Shown here: positions 17,898-25,897 of the stretch, piece by piece
How positions within the stretch are numbered: the stretch's first letter is position 1
Layout: each line of letters opens with the position of its first letter
From: Planctomycetota bacterium
GTDB taxonomy: Bacteria; Planctomycetota; Phycisphaerae; WQYP01
Assembly (NCBI GenBank): GCA_021819825.1
Contig: JAKAEZ010000024.1
Location: forward strand, 1-38,393
DNA: 38,393 bases
Direction of reading: 5' to 3'
Notes under the pieces: model-generated
Database searches by the model: none
What the model was told of the DNA's origin: nothing
Seen by the model: the letters and a program-made list of their open reading frames with translations, nothing else
Program-made: the position numbers and the translations under genes

Positions 17898-17931
17898 CCA
17901 CTGATCACTGATCACTGATCAATGATCAATA
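17883..17931 (+). repeat. Seven-copy 7-bp tandem repeat
   Basis: Seven consecutive units of the form A-(C/T)-C-A-(A/C)-T-G run from 17883 to 17931. The same unit appears on the other strand at about 17951-17975, so the two stretches can fold into a long imperfect hairpin with a 20-nt loop. It sits between the GH5 relic and the ribosome site of the GH2 gene (17991). Confidence 0.8.
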
Positions 17932-18002
17932 AAAAGGAACGTCCTTAGATTTTGATCGTTGATCATTGTTCATTGTAGATATTGCAATACAGGGGTATGC
18001 AC

Positions 18003-20603
18003 ATGGTAGAAAACATGATGGACGCGAAACAACTGACACGGCGGCAAATGTTGCAGGCGGCGGCGGGAGCCGGCGTTGTATTGGCACTAAGCGGATGCAG
18101 CACGCCCAGTGGGCAGCAGGCGACTACCGCCCCGGCCGAAGTTCCCATGCCATCGATGGCAGTGGACCTAGCGGGCGACACCTGGACCATGCACGAAGAT
18201 GGCCAATCGGACAAAATCCCCGCTGTTGTGCCCGGTGCCACCTATACGGATTTGATGCGCGCTAAGAAAATTCCCAACCCCTATTACCGTGAAGACAATG
18301 GTAAAGTTCAGTGGGTCGCGGAGAAGAATTGGATCTATGAACGCAGTTTTGATATTCCCGAGGAAATGCTGGCCAAGCCGCACGTGGAACTGAAATGCCA
18401 CGGATTGGATACGCTGGCTACCATCTGGATCAATGACAAGCAGGTCGGTTATGCCGACAACATGTTCCGGTCCTGGAGTTTTGATGTCCGGCAGCACCTC
18501 AAGGTGGGCAGTAACACCATTCGCATCCGCTTTGATACCCTGACGCCCTATGTTGAAAAAAATCGCGCGGCCTACAAGAGTGATTACGGCATTGATTTAA
18601 GTGACGCCCGCTGCTGGGTGCGTAAAGCGCCTTATATGTGGGGCTGGGATTGGTGCCGGGCGGTGCTGACGCAGGGTGTCTGGAAAGGCATTGAAATTCT
18701 CGGCTATGACGCCCGAATCACCGATCTGGGTATATTGCAGCATCATGATGCGTCCGGTACGGTGCATCTGGATATCCAAACCACTGTTTCCGGCAGCAAT
18801 TCGGACGCCCACGTTTCCACGCGGGTTTTATTTGATAATCAGGTGGTGGCGAACGCAGCGGCTCCGGTAAACGGCGGAATGGCACGCTGTCAGGTTGAAA
18901 TTACGTCACCCAAACTCTGGTGGCCCAACGGTATGGGGGATCATCCGCTGTATGTGGTGGAGTCCCAACTGCGCGAATCCGCCGGCAGCGTGGTGGATGT
19001 GCTGGCAGCGGGGACACCCTCCTCGGCCAAGGTTATTGATACCGCGCAACGCCGCATCGGTCTGCGAAAAATTGATGTTGTAGCGCCTCAAGACGGCGTG
19101 GCCATGCACGTAAAAGTCAACGGTGTGCCGGTGTTTGTAAAAGGCGCAGATTGGATTCCCGCCGATAATATCCCGACGCGCGTTACACCGGAAACCATCC
19201 GCTGGTATATGAAAAAAGCTATTGAATGCAACTTTAATTTTATCCGGCTCTGGGGTGGCGGCTACTATGAACAGGATGAATTATTTGACTTGTGCGATGA
19301 GCTGGGCATCATGCTGCAATTTGAATTCAAATTCGCCAATGATACGTACCCCGTCAATGACAAAAAGTGGATGGACAATTTACAGACAGAGCTGGATCAA
19401 CAGGTACTGCGTTGCCGTAATCACCCGTCCATTGTGATCTGGAGCGGCAACAATGAAATTCAGGACTTCAAGGGGTATTACCATCTGTTCCGTGATGTCA
19501 TCGGCGGCACCGTGCATCGCCTTTTGCCGGGAGCATTTTATGAAGTCGGCAGCGGTGCCGCGGGCAGCGGCGATATCCATACTTGGGAAGTCTGGCATGC
19601 CATGGCACCATTTGAACAATTCCGCACGGTGGAAGGCTTTGTCACGGAATTTGGCATGCAAAGCTTTCCGGTGCCCATGACGGTCGATTCTTATACCGAT
19701 GCCGCCGATCGTAAAAGTGTGCATTCCCCGGTGATGCGTTACCATGAACTCGATGGCAGCGGCCACGGCATTGGCATTATCATGCACTACACCAATATGT
19801 ATTTTGGCAAAGCGCCGGATAGTTTTGACGACACGCTTTGGTTGACGCAAATTAATCAGGCGTATGGAATCCGTTATGGCGTGGAACACTGGCGACGTGA
19901 TATGCCCCGATCCATGGCCGCAACCATCTGGCAGTACAATGACTGTTGGCCCGGTCCAACCTGGTCCATGACGGATTATTATCGTCGATTTAAGGCCATT
20001 CAATATCAAAGCAAGCATTTCTTCGCGCCGATTCTCGTCAGCGGTATACCCGATCCGAAAACCGGCAAAGCGGAACTGCATATCAGCAGCGATCGGCAGA
20101 CTGATGTTTCCGGTGATTTGCGATGGTTTGTAACCGATATGACCGGTGCAGTGCTTATGCATGGTGAAATGGCGGTTCACATTCCCGCGCGCACCAGCCG
20201 TCTGGCGCACACCTTAGACTTGGTGGATCTGATCAGCAGCCACGGGACTAAGAATTTAATCATCTGGCCGGAAGTGCGGGTGGGCAGCCGAACCGTGGCG
20301 GATAATGCCCTGTTCTTCGGGCGGCCCTTGGATCTTAAATTTAACAAGCCGCAGTTGGCTGTGCATGTCAGTGGTAACGGGCAGCATTATGACCTGCGCA
20401 TTGACGCCAATGCACCAGCTCTTTGGGCTTTTGCCAACGTGAAAGATGCCTCCGCCACTTATTCAGATAACTTTGTCGCCATTCGCCCGGGGCGTACGGC
20501 AGTGATTCATGTCACGCTCGATGAGCCAATGGCACCCGCTGATTTCCGCCGCAAGCTTGAAGTCCGGAGCATTTATGATCTGGCTCCGGATATGCGGGCG
20601 TAA
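18003..20603 (+). CDS. GH2 beta-mannosidase, Tat-exported lipoprotein
   Basis: An 866-residue family 2 glycosidase of the beta-mannosidase type, which removes mannose from the non-reducing ends of mannan oligosaccharides. The N-terminus has a twin-arginine motif ('TRRQMLQ'), a hydrophobic stretch and a lipobox 'LSGC', so it is probably a membrane-anchored lipoprotein. A sugar-binding domain, an immunoglobulin-like domain and a TIM barrel follow. The acid/base is Glu485 in 'WSGNNEIQ' and the nucleophile Glu549 in 'VTEFGMQSFP'. Start chosen at the ATG at 18003, with AGGGG 7 nt upstream. Two earlier in-frame starts (TTG 17982, ATG 17997) are less likely. The leader carries the 7-bp repeat hairpin. 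A GH5 relic lies just upstream, which supports mannan as the substrate. Confidence 0.9.
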   Translation: MVENMMDAKQLTRRQMLQAAAGAGVVLALSGCSTPSGQQATTAPAEVPMPSMAVDLAGDTWTMHEDGQSDKIPAVVPGATYTDLMRAKKIPNPYYREDNGKVQWVAEKNWIYERSFDIPEEMLAKPHVELKCHGLDTLATIWINDKQVGYADNMFRSWSFDVRQHLKVGSNTIRIRFDTLTPYVEKNRAAYKSDYGIDLSDARCWVRKAPYMWGWDWCRAVLTQGVWKGIEILGYDARITDLGILQHHDASGTVHLDIQTTVSGSNSDAHVSTRVLFDNQVVANAAAPVNGGMARCQVEITSPKLWWPNGMGDHPLYVVESQLRESAGSVVDVLAAGTPSSAKVIDTAQRRIGLRKIDVVAPQDGVAMHVKVNGVPVFVKGADWIPADNIPTRVTPETIRWYMKKAIECNFNFIRLWGGGYYEQDELFDLCDELGIMLQFEFKFANDTYPVNDKKWMDNLQTELDQQVLRCRNHPSIVIWSGNNEIQDFKGYYHLFRDVIGGTVHRLLPGAFYEVGSGAAGSGDIHTWEVWHAMAPFEQFRTVEGFVTEFGMQSFPVPMTVDSYTDAADRKSVHSPVMRYHELDGSGHGIGIIMHYTNMYFGKAPDSFDDTLWLTQINQAYGIRYGVEHWRRDMPRSMAATIWQYNDCWPGPTWSMTDYYRRFKAIQYQSKHFFAPILVSGIPDPKTGKAELHISSDRQTDVSGDLRWFVTDMTGAVLMHGEMAVHIPARTSRLAHTLDLVDLISSHGTKNLIIWPEVRVGSRTVADNALFFGRPLDLKFNKPQLAVHVSGNGQHYDLRIDANAPALWAFANVKDASATYSDNFVAIRPGRTAVIHVTLDEPMAPADFRRKLEVRSIYDLAPDMRA

Positions 20604-20772
20604 TATCCGCACGTAGCAAACAGGCGGCGGAAGTTGTAATGCAGGCATCGGCCCTGCATCGTAAGTACAACCAAGCAGGCCCGACGCGTGCGGTACGTCC
20701 GCTTTTGCAACATACCTGCGCCAGGTATCGGAAATCGCGTGGCCAATGACGTGGCACCGGCCAACCCGCCCT

Positions 20773-21243
20773 TCAGGATTCCAGTGCGGCCAATGCTGCG
20801 CATACTTCCGCATGATGGTCCTGCACCTTTACTTTGGGAAAAATTTTGGCGATTTTGCCCTTGCCGTCGATGATAAACGTGGTGCGTTCAATGCCCATGT
20901 ATTTTTTGCCGTACATGGATTTTTCCTTCCAGACCCCATACGCTTCGGCCACCGCATGATCGGTATCGGCCAGTAGGGCAAACGGCAGGCTGAATTTTTT
21001 ACGGAATTTCTCGTGGCTGGCCATAGAATCCGGGCTTACACCCAGAACCACTGCCCCGGCCCGTTCCAATTCCGCAATACCGTCGCGAAAATTGCACGCT
21101 TCGGTCGTGCAGCCGGGCGTGTCATCCTTGGGGTAAAAATAGAGGACGATTTTTTTACCTTTCAAGTCCTTCAAACCAATATTTTTGCCTGTGGTACTGG
21201 GAAGCGAAAATGTCGGAGCCGGGTCTTTTTCCGAAAGAGCCAT
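20773..21243 (-). CDS. bcp: Thioredoxin-dependent peroxiredoxin (Bcp/PrxQ)
   Basis: A 156-residue cytoplasmic peroxiredoxin that reduces hydrogen and organic peroxides with electrons from thioredoxin. The peroxidatic Cys45 and resolving Cys50 are in 'DDTPGCTTEACNFRD', the five-residue spacing of the atypical 2-Cys Bcp type. The ATG at 21243 was chosen because the family starts near '(M)ALSEKDPAP' and an AAGGA lies upstream; the longer in-frame start adds nine unneeded residues. It is convergent with the GH2 gene and is not functionally linked to the sugar cluster. Confidence 0.93.
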   Translation of the reverse strand: MALSEKDPAPTFSLPSTTGKNIGLKDLKGKKIVLYFYPKDDTPGCTTEACNFRDGIAELERAGAVVLGVSPDSMASHEKFRKKFSLPFALLADTDHAVAEAYGVWKEKSMYGKKYMGIERTTFIIDGKGKIAKIFPKVKVQDHHAEVCAALAALES

Positions 21244-21295
21244 AATAAAAGTCCTTGTACGTAAAGCCACTTCTAACTTAAGTATGCAATAGTAG

Positions 21296-21532
21296 GCGCG
21301 GGCTCGCGAAAAGGCCAGCCAACAACGAGCAATCGACGAAGAATGGTTCGGTTATAAGTTCCATGTACTCGTGGATGTAAGGCATGAAGTGATTCTGGCC
21401 TGGCATATTACCGCGGCCACGGAATCCGATGCCGGGCAGATACCGGAGCTGGTTAAACAAGCCCAAGATAATCTTCCCGAGGCGTATCGACAATTGACTT
21501 TTTGGAAGCTTGGCTTTTCGATGGGATTCTAA
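21296..21532 (+). pseudogene. Fragment of a DDE transposase (IS5/IS1182-like)
   Basis: A 78-codon open stretch without a proper start encodes 'DEEWFGYKFHVLVDVRHEV' followed by 'ILAWHITAATESDAGQIPEL'. This matches the conserved segment around the first catalytic Asp of IS4/IS5-superfamily transposases ('GYK.H.LVD'). Upstream and downstream parts are missing and the frame ends soon after. No terminal inverted repeats were recognised. It is a relic of an insertion between the peroxiredoxin and the acetylesterase gene. Confidence 0.75.
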
Positions 21533-21634
21533 TATCTGCCACCTACGTTTATATTTATTGTCTGGTTCATTAAGAGCGAGGTGGCTCTATCTAATGGCCG
21601 TGAACGGTAACAAGATTAATACAAAGGAAAAAGC

Positions 21635-22948
21635 ATGCGGCAATGTCCAGTCTGGAAGATGGTAGCCATGGTGGGTGGCTTGGTGTTAATGGCTGCAAGA
21701 AGCGTGCAGGCTCAGCCGCTGAAAGTGTTCATCCTGGCCGGGCAGTCAAATATGCAAGGCCATGTGAACGTATCGACTTTCCCCTATATGGCGGATGATC
21801 CAAAGACGGCACCGATTCTCAAAGAAATGCTAAATGCCCGGGGCAAGCCAAAAGTGCTGCAGAATGTCTGGATAGCGTCTATCGGGTGTGCCGGCAATGA
21901 TACGACTGAGCAAAAAGGCAAATTGACGACCGGCTTTGGTGCCGGGCCTGGCGAGATAGGCCCGGAATTCACTTTTGGCATTTACATTGAAAAACTTCTG
22001 GGCGGTCCTGTTCTTCTCATTAAGACCTCTTGGGGTGGCAAGAGTCTTAATACCGATTTCCGCCCACCCAGCGCCGGGCCGTATGTGTGGAATCACTACG
22101 CATTGGAGCAACTCAAGCTGCGGCATGAGAACGTGGCACAGGCTAAGGCCGCTAAAATAAAAGCCACGGGCGTTTATTACCGCCTGATGATCAAGTATGT
22201 GCGAAAGGTGCTGGCCAACATCAAGCGTGTGGATCCGCAATACAATCCAAAACAGGGTTACGAACTCGCCGGATTTATCTGGTTCCAAGGGTGGAACGAT
22301 TATGTGGATAACTGGACCTATCCCAATAATCATAAGCCCGGCGGCTACGATCAGTATTCGCGGCTAATGGCCATGTTAATCAACGATGTACGCAAAGATT
22401 TGTCTGCGCCTCATATGCCCTTTGTGATTGGCGCTTTGGGAGTTGACGGTGTGCACCATGCCAATAAGCCTATGCTCTATTTCCGCCAGGCCGAGGCAGC
22501 GCCTGCTTTGCTTCCACAGTTTAAGGGCAACGTGGCAGTTGTTAAGACCGCGCCCTATTGGGACGACAAGTTAGAAGCCCTGTTCACCCGTTATCAGGGA
22601 TACTGGCCCAAGGTAAACGCGGAGGCGGCCGCGGAAAAGAACACATCTTGGAATAACAAACTAAGGCTTATGAGAGAGAATTTTACGCCGGAAGAATTAA
22701 AGCAACTAAAGGGCATGTCGGCTTTTGACTTCCATTATCTCGGTGCCGCCAAGATTATGGCTCCAATCGGCAAAGCGTTTGCCGAGGCGGCGGCGAAGCT
22801 CGATAAGAAAACCCAACTGCCTGTGGTAACCCGAACGTCCCTCAAACCAATCGTGATGAGACCCATCCATCTGAATCATGCTCCCAAAGCTGGCACGCCG
22901 AGCACGCCGCAACCGATGCTTACCGCGCCGCCGACGCGGTTGCCATAA
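21635..22948 (+). CDS. Exported SASA-type carbohydrate acetylesterase
   Basis: A 437-residue protein with a signal peptide (about residues 1-27) and a sialate O-acetylesterase-like (SASA, SGNH fold) domain. Visible marks are 'FILAGQSNMQG' with nucleophile Ser38, 'KTSWGGKSL' in the middle, 'WFQGWNDY' and the closing 'FDFHYLGAAK' with Asp365 and His367. Such enzymes remove O-acetyl groups from plant polysaccharides in many planctomycetes; the name sialate is historical and no sialic acid genes are present. AAGGA lies about 6 nt before the ATG. It is separated from the main cluster by bcp and a transposase relic, but belongs to it by function. The Pro/Thr-rich tail is probably a flexible end. 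Confidence 0.85.
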   Translation: MRQCPVWKMVAMVGGLVLMAARSVQAQPLKVFILAGQSNMQGHVNVSTFPYMADDPKTAPILKEMLNARGKPKVLQNVWIASIGCAGNDTTEQKGKLTTGFGAGPGEIGPEFTFGIYIEKLLGGPVLLIKTSWGGKSLNTDFRPPSAGPYVWNHYALEQLKLRHENVAQAKAAKIKATGVYYRLMIKYVRKVLANIKRVDPQYNPKQGYELAGFIWFQGWNDYVDNWTYPNNHKPGGYDQYSRLMAMLINDVRKDLSAPHMPFVIGALGVDGVHHANKPMLYFRQAEAAPALLPQFKGNVAVVKTAPYWDDKLEALFTRYQGYWPKVNAEAAAEKNTSWNNKLRLMRENFTPEELKQLKGMSAFDFHYLGAAKIMAPIGKAFAEAAAKLDKKTQLPVVTRTSLKPIVMRPIHLNHAPKAGTPSTPQPMLTAPPTRLP

Positions 22949-23119
22949 GTGCCGCTCCTTTAACAGAGGAAATCTGTGAAACGGGAAAAATCTTCGGCGG
23001 TTTGGTATACTTTCATGGTTGCAAGGAACCGCAATGCCATGGATGGGCCGGACTCGCGATGTATTGCCCGCCTGCTGTGGTTGATGGTGTATAGGGAAAT
23101 CGCGTCGAAAGGGTGGACA

Positions 23120-23407
23120 ATGCTGGCATTAAGCCGTGGTGAAGGACAGAGCATCATTATTGACGGAAAAATCGAAGTAAAAGTGGTGAAGTGGTCACGC
23201 GGCAGCGTTCGCCTGGCGATTCAGGCTCCGCGTGAAGTATCCGTAGACCGCGATGAAATCTGGCGGCGCATGCACCCTAATGATAAAACTCCGCTGGAAA
23301 AGGCCGAGACGGATCGCCAACTTCGATTCGACGCCGGTGCGGATACCGCGCGGGATACCCCGCCAACCGCCCCAATCGGCGAACCGCCGGATGAAAAAAT
23401 CGCGTAA
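23120..23407 (+). CDS. csrA: Carbon storage regulator CsrA with extended C-terminus
   Basis: CsrA is a small dimeric RNA-binding protein that controls translation by covering GGA-containing ribosome sites. 'MLALSRGEGQSIIIDGKIEV' starts at the ATG at 23120 and 'VRLAIQAPREVSVDRDEIW' completes the fold by about residue 52. The usual protein is 60-70 residues; here it is 95, with a charged, Pro-rich tail of some 35 residues. An AAAGGGTGG ribosome site precedes the ATG; the longer in-frame extension upstream (from 22976) is not protein-like. The open neighbourhood shows no flagellar or fliW gene, so its targets are unknown. Confidence 0.88.
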   Translation: MLALSRGEGQSIIIDGKIEVKVVKWSRGSVRLAIQAPREVSVDRDEIWRRMHPNDKTPLEKAETDRQLRFDAGADTARDTPPTAPIGEPPDEKIA

Positions 23408-23782
23408 CATAAGAATTTTCCCCACGTTGCCCGTGTGATGGCCCACATCTATCGCCGCAGTGCCACGGATGCAGCCCATGCAATAGTCGTCGAACATTCT
23501 CACCAAACCTCGGACCAGATAAGCACGTATATAGGCTTTGGATCGCCTTTCAGGGCCGGCCTACCCCATTGCAGTAGTTATGGTCCGGCTGCGTATTGGT
23601 ATATCCGACGGTGAACGGGATATTTTGGAAATGTGGATTACTCGGACAGAGCACTAGGTGAAAATCCTAATTTTTGATTTGTGATTAATTTCACAAGACT
23701 TGCGGGCGGCATTTCGCTACAATCCACTCTTTCGGGTTTTGCGCGATAGAATAGCGTTAAGACCTCGCGGTAGAGGAACAAG
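23408..23782. other. Intergenic region with a dispersed repeat
   Basis: No gene was found in these 375 bases. The only clear element is the dispersed repeat at 23637-23659. The segment directly before the resB ribosome site (GAGGA, near 23771) is AT-rich and probably contains its promoter; a TACAAT box at 23718-23723 is a -10 candidate without a matching -35 at the right distance. Confidence 0.5.
23637..23659. repeat. Dispersed repeat, full-length copy
   Basis: ATTACTCGGACAG (23637-23649) equals the 3' arm of the inverted repeat at 2633-2645. GACAGAGCACTAGGT (23645-23659) equals 270-284 at the 3' end of the GT87-like gene. This copy joins both halves and shows they belong to one element. Confidence 0.6.
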
Positions 23783-25873
23783 ATGACCCAAACGCTTGAT
23801 GCACCAACTCCCGGCGCTATGCCGCCCGGCACTGCACCCAAGGCCGCACCGCCCTTGTGGCTTGCTGAACGGGTCGTCTTGCGCATCGGTCGCGGTCCGG
23901 CGGCGGTTGGACGGTTGCTTGATCGGCTGGCCGCCTATAACGGCCCGGTCGGGCGGCTGGTGCGATTTTTCAGTTCCGTAAAGCTGGGTTTGGTGTGGCT
24001 TTTTTTAACCACTGCTTATATCGCCGTTGGTTCCGGCCTGCCAAGTGTGCGCAGCTATTTTGATGTATCGACCATGGGCTTTTTTAACGCCCCGCCCATG
24101 GTGATACTCATGGCTCTTCTGGCGACAACCCTGATTACCGTAACGCTGCGGAAAATTCCTTTAACGCTTTATAAGCTCGGCGTATGGACGGTGCATACCG
24201 GTATTATCACGCTGCTGGTGGGGCTGTTTTTCTATTTTGGCCTGAAGAAAGAGGGCATGGTCCGGATTTTCCTGCATCAGACCGTGCATCATTATTATGA
24301 TAATTCTGAACGGGCACTATTTATGCAGGCCGCTGGAGCGAATGGCAAATCCGCCATGTTGCCGTTGCCTTCTTTGCCTTTGTTCAGAGAGCGTTCAAGC
24401 AAAAATCATCATCCGATGGATGTCACCGCCCCCGCAAAAATGGTAGCCCGGCTTTCGCCCCAATTAAAGGGGCTGAAAGTACGCGTGGTGGGATATTATC
24501 CTTATACGCGACTGGAAGCGCTGGCCGTGCAGCGACAGCCCGGGCAGCCGGCGCGAAAGCCCGCGTTGGAATTTAATTTAAGTGCCACGGGCATGGCCAG
24601 CGGCGGCCAATGGTTGCTGGCCAAAACGCCGCGCTTGCGCGTGGCGGATTCCGGGCTGCCTTGCGGCATTGAATATCTGTATCACCCCAGTGCCCGTCGG
24701 CTGCGTGATATCACAACGAGCTTTAAAGGCAATAACGCGCTAATTGTCAGTATTCCAGCGGATCATTTCCGCAAGGTGCTGGTCATAAAACCCAATGAAA
24801 AAATTTCTCTGCCCGGCACACCGTACACACTTATTCCACGGCGGGAAATAAAAATGCCCCTGCTGTCAAAAGGGTATCAGGGGGCCGTGAGTCAGGCGTA
24901 TATGGTGGATGTGTATCGTGCACAACCCGCCAAGAAGCCGTTTCATTTTCAGCGCGTGGCACTATTCCGGTATCCGACGAAAACTGTGGATTTTGTTTTT
25001 GACCATGGGCAACGGAAACTCATTGCCGATAAAATCGATCATCAAATTCATATTCGCTATGAGGATGCCAGGCGATATCAGTTCTGGATTGTCGAGCATA
25101 AATCAGGAAAACTAAGTGTTATCCAGCGCGCCGCCGGTGGGGCGGTAACCCAATATCCCATCGCCATTGACCATCCCGTGGCGACGGCAGTCGCGGGAAT
25201 CCCATTCAGTATTTCTGTGCAGGAACTGGCCAATGTGGTTTATCGCCCTGAATTGATTCCCGCAGCCCAGCGGCGGCCGCAGTTGGAACAGACCATGGGG
25301 CACTGCGTATTGCAGCTTGCGGTCTCACGGGGAAAATGGACGGATAATCAAATATTTATCCCATTTCAGCAATTCGGCCTGCATGGCGATCTGGCTCCGA
25401 CAACTGTGCGCGTGCCCGGGGCGGGAAAAGTCAGTTTTGTATTCTCGACATTGGAATGGAAGCTTCCCGCTGCGTTGACGCTACTTTCATGTAAGGAATT
25501 ATTTTACCCCGGCGGCAACAGCTTTCCCCGTGATTTTATCAGTAAAGTTCGCTTTACTAATCTGAAAACCCATCAATCGAAAGTGGCCGTGATTCATTTG
25601 AACCATCCCGAAACGCTGGATGGGCAGCATTTTTTCCAGGCGCGATTTGGAAAGCAGGCCAATGGTACGCCGTTTACCGTCCTGGGGGTGGGCAATACCA
25701 ACGGCTTATATCCGATGATTGTCGGCGTGATCATGATTATTTTTGGAATTGGTTATGCCTTTTATGTTAAGCCCGTTTTGCTTAATATAAAAAAGCAGCA
25801 GTTGGCCCGGTTCGCCGCCGCGCAAAAGCGCCCTCCTGAATCCTCCCCTGGCACAGCCGGGGCGGCCGGATAG
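23783..25873 (+). CDS. resB: Cytochrome c biogenesis protein ResB (Ccs1)
   Basis: A 696-residue membrane protein of system II cytochrome c biogenesis; with CcsA it carries heme across the membrane and attaches it to apocytochrome c. Membrane helices are seen at about residues 67-85, 106-122 and 131-153, then a large outer domain, then a last helix near 645-665 ('MIVGVIMIIFGIGYAF'). His138 in 'VWTVHTGI' is a likely heme ligand. GAGGA is located about 8 nt before the ATG. It is followed after 24 nt by ccsA on the same strand, the usual pairing. Confidence 0.85.
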   Translation: MTQTLDAPTPGAMPPGTAPKAAPPLWLAERVVLRIGRGPAAVGRLLDRLAAYNGPVGRLVRFFSSVKLGLVWLFLTTAYIAVGSGLPSVRSYFDVSTMGFFNAPPMVILMALLATTLITVTLRKIPLTLYKLGVWTVHTGIITLLVGLFFYFGLKKEGMVRIFLHQTVHHYYDNSERALFMQAAGANGKSAMLPLPSLPLFRERSSKNHHPMDVTAPAKMVARLSPQLKGLKVRVVGYYPYTRLEALAVQRQPGQPARKPALEFNLSATGMASGGQWLLAKTPRLRVADSGLPCGIEYLYHPSARRLRDITTSFKGNNALIVSIPADHFRKVLVIKPNEKISLPGTPYTLIPRREIKMPLLSKGYQGAVSQAYMVDVYRAQPAKKPFHFQRVALFRYPTKTVDFVFDHGQRKLIADKIDHQIHIRYEDARRYQFWIVEHKSGKLSVIQRAAGGAVTQYPIAIDHPVATAVAGIPFSISVQELANVVYRPELIPAAQRRPQLEQTMGHCVLQLAVSRGKWTDNQIFIPFQQFGLHGDLAPTTVRVPGAGKVSFVFSTLEWKLPAALTLLSCKELFYPGGNSFPRDFISKVRFTNLKTHQSKVAVIHLNHPETLDGQHFFQARFGKQANGTPFTVLGVGNTNGLYPMIVGVIMIIFGIGYAFYVKPVLLNIKKQQLARFAAAQKRPPESSPGTAGAAG

Positions 25874-25897
25874 CCCGAATTTGTAAGAGGTGTTTTC

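Noticed and set aside
17883-17931. CRISPR-like array
   Set aside because: The unit is only 7 bp, without spacers, and no cas genes are present.
19380-20210. 276-codon open frame on the minus strand
   Set aside because: Opposite to the GH2 catalytic region; composition is typical of an antisense shadow.
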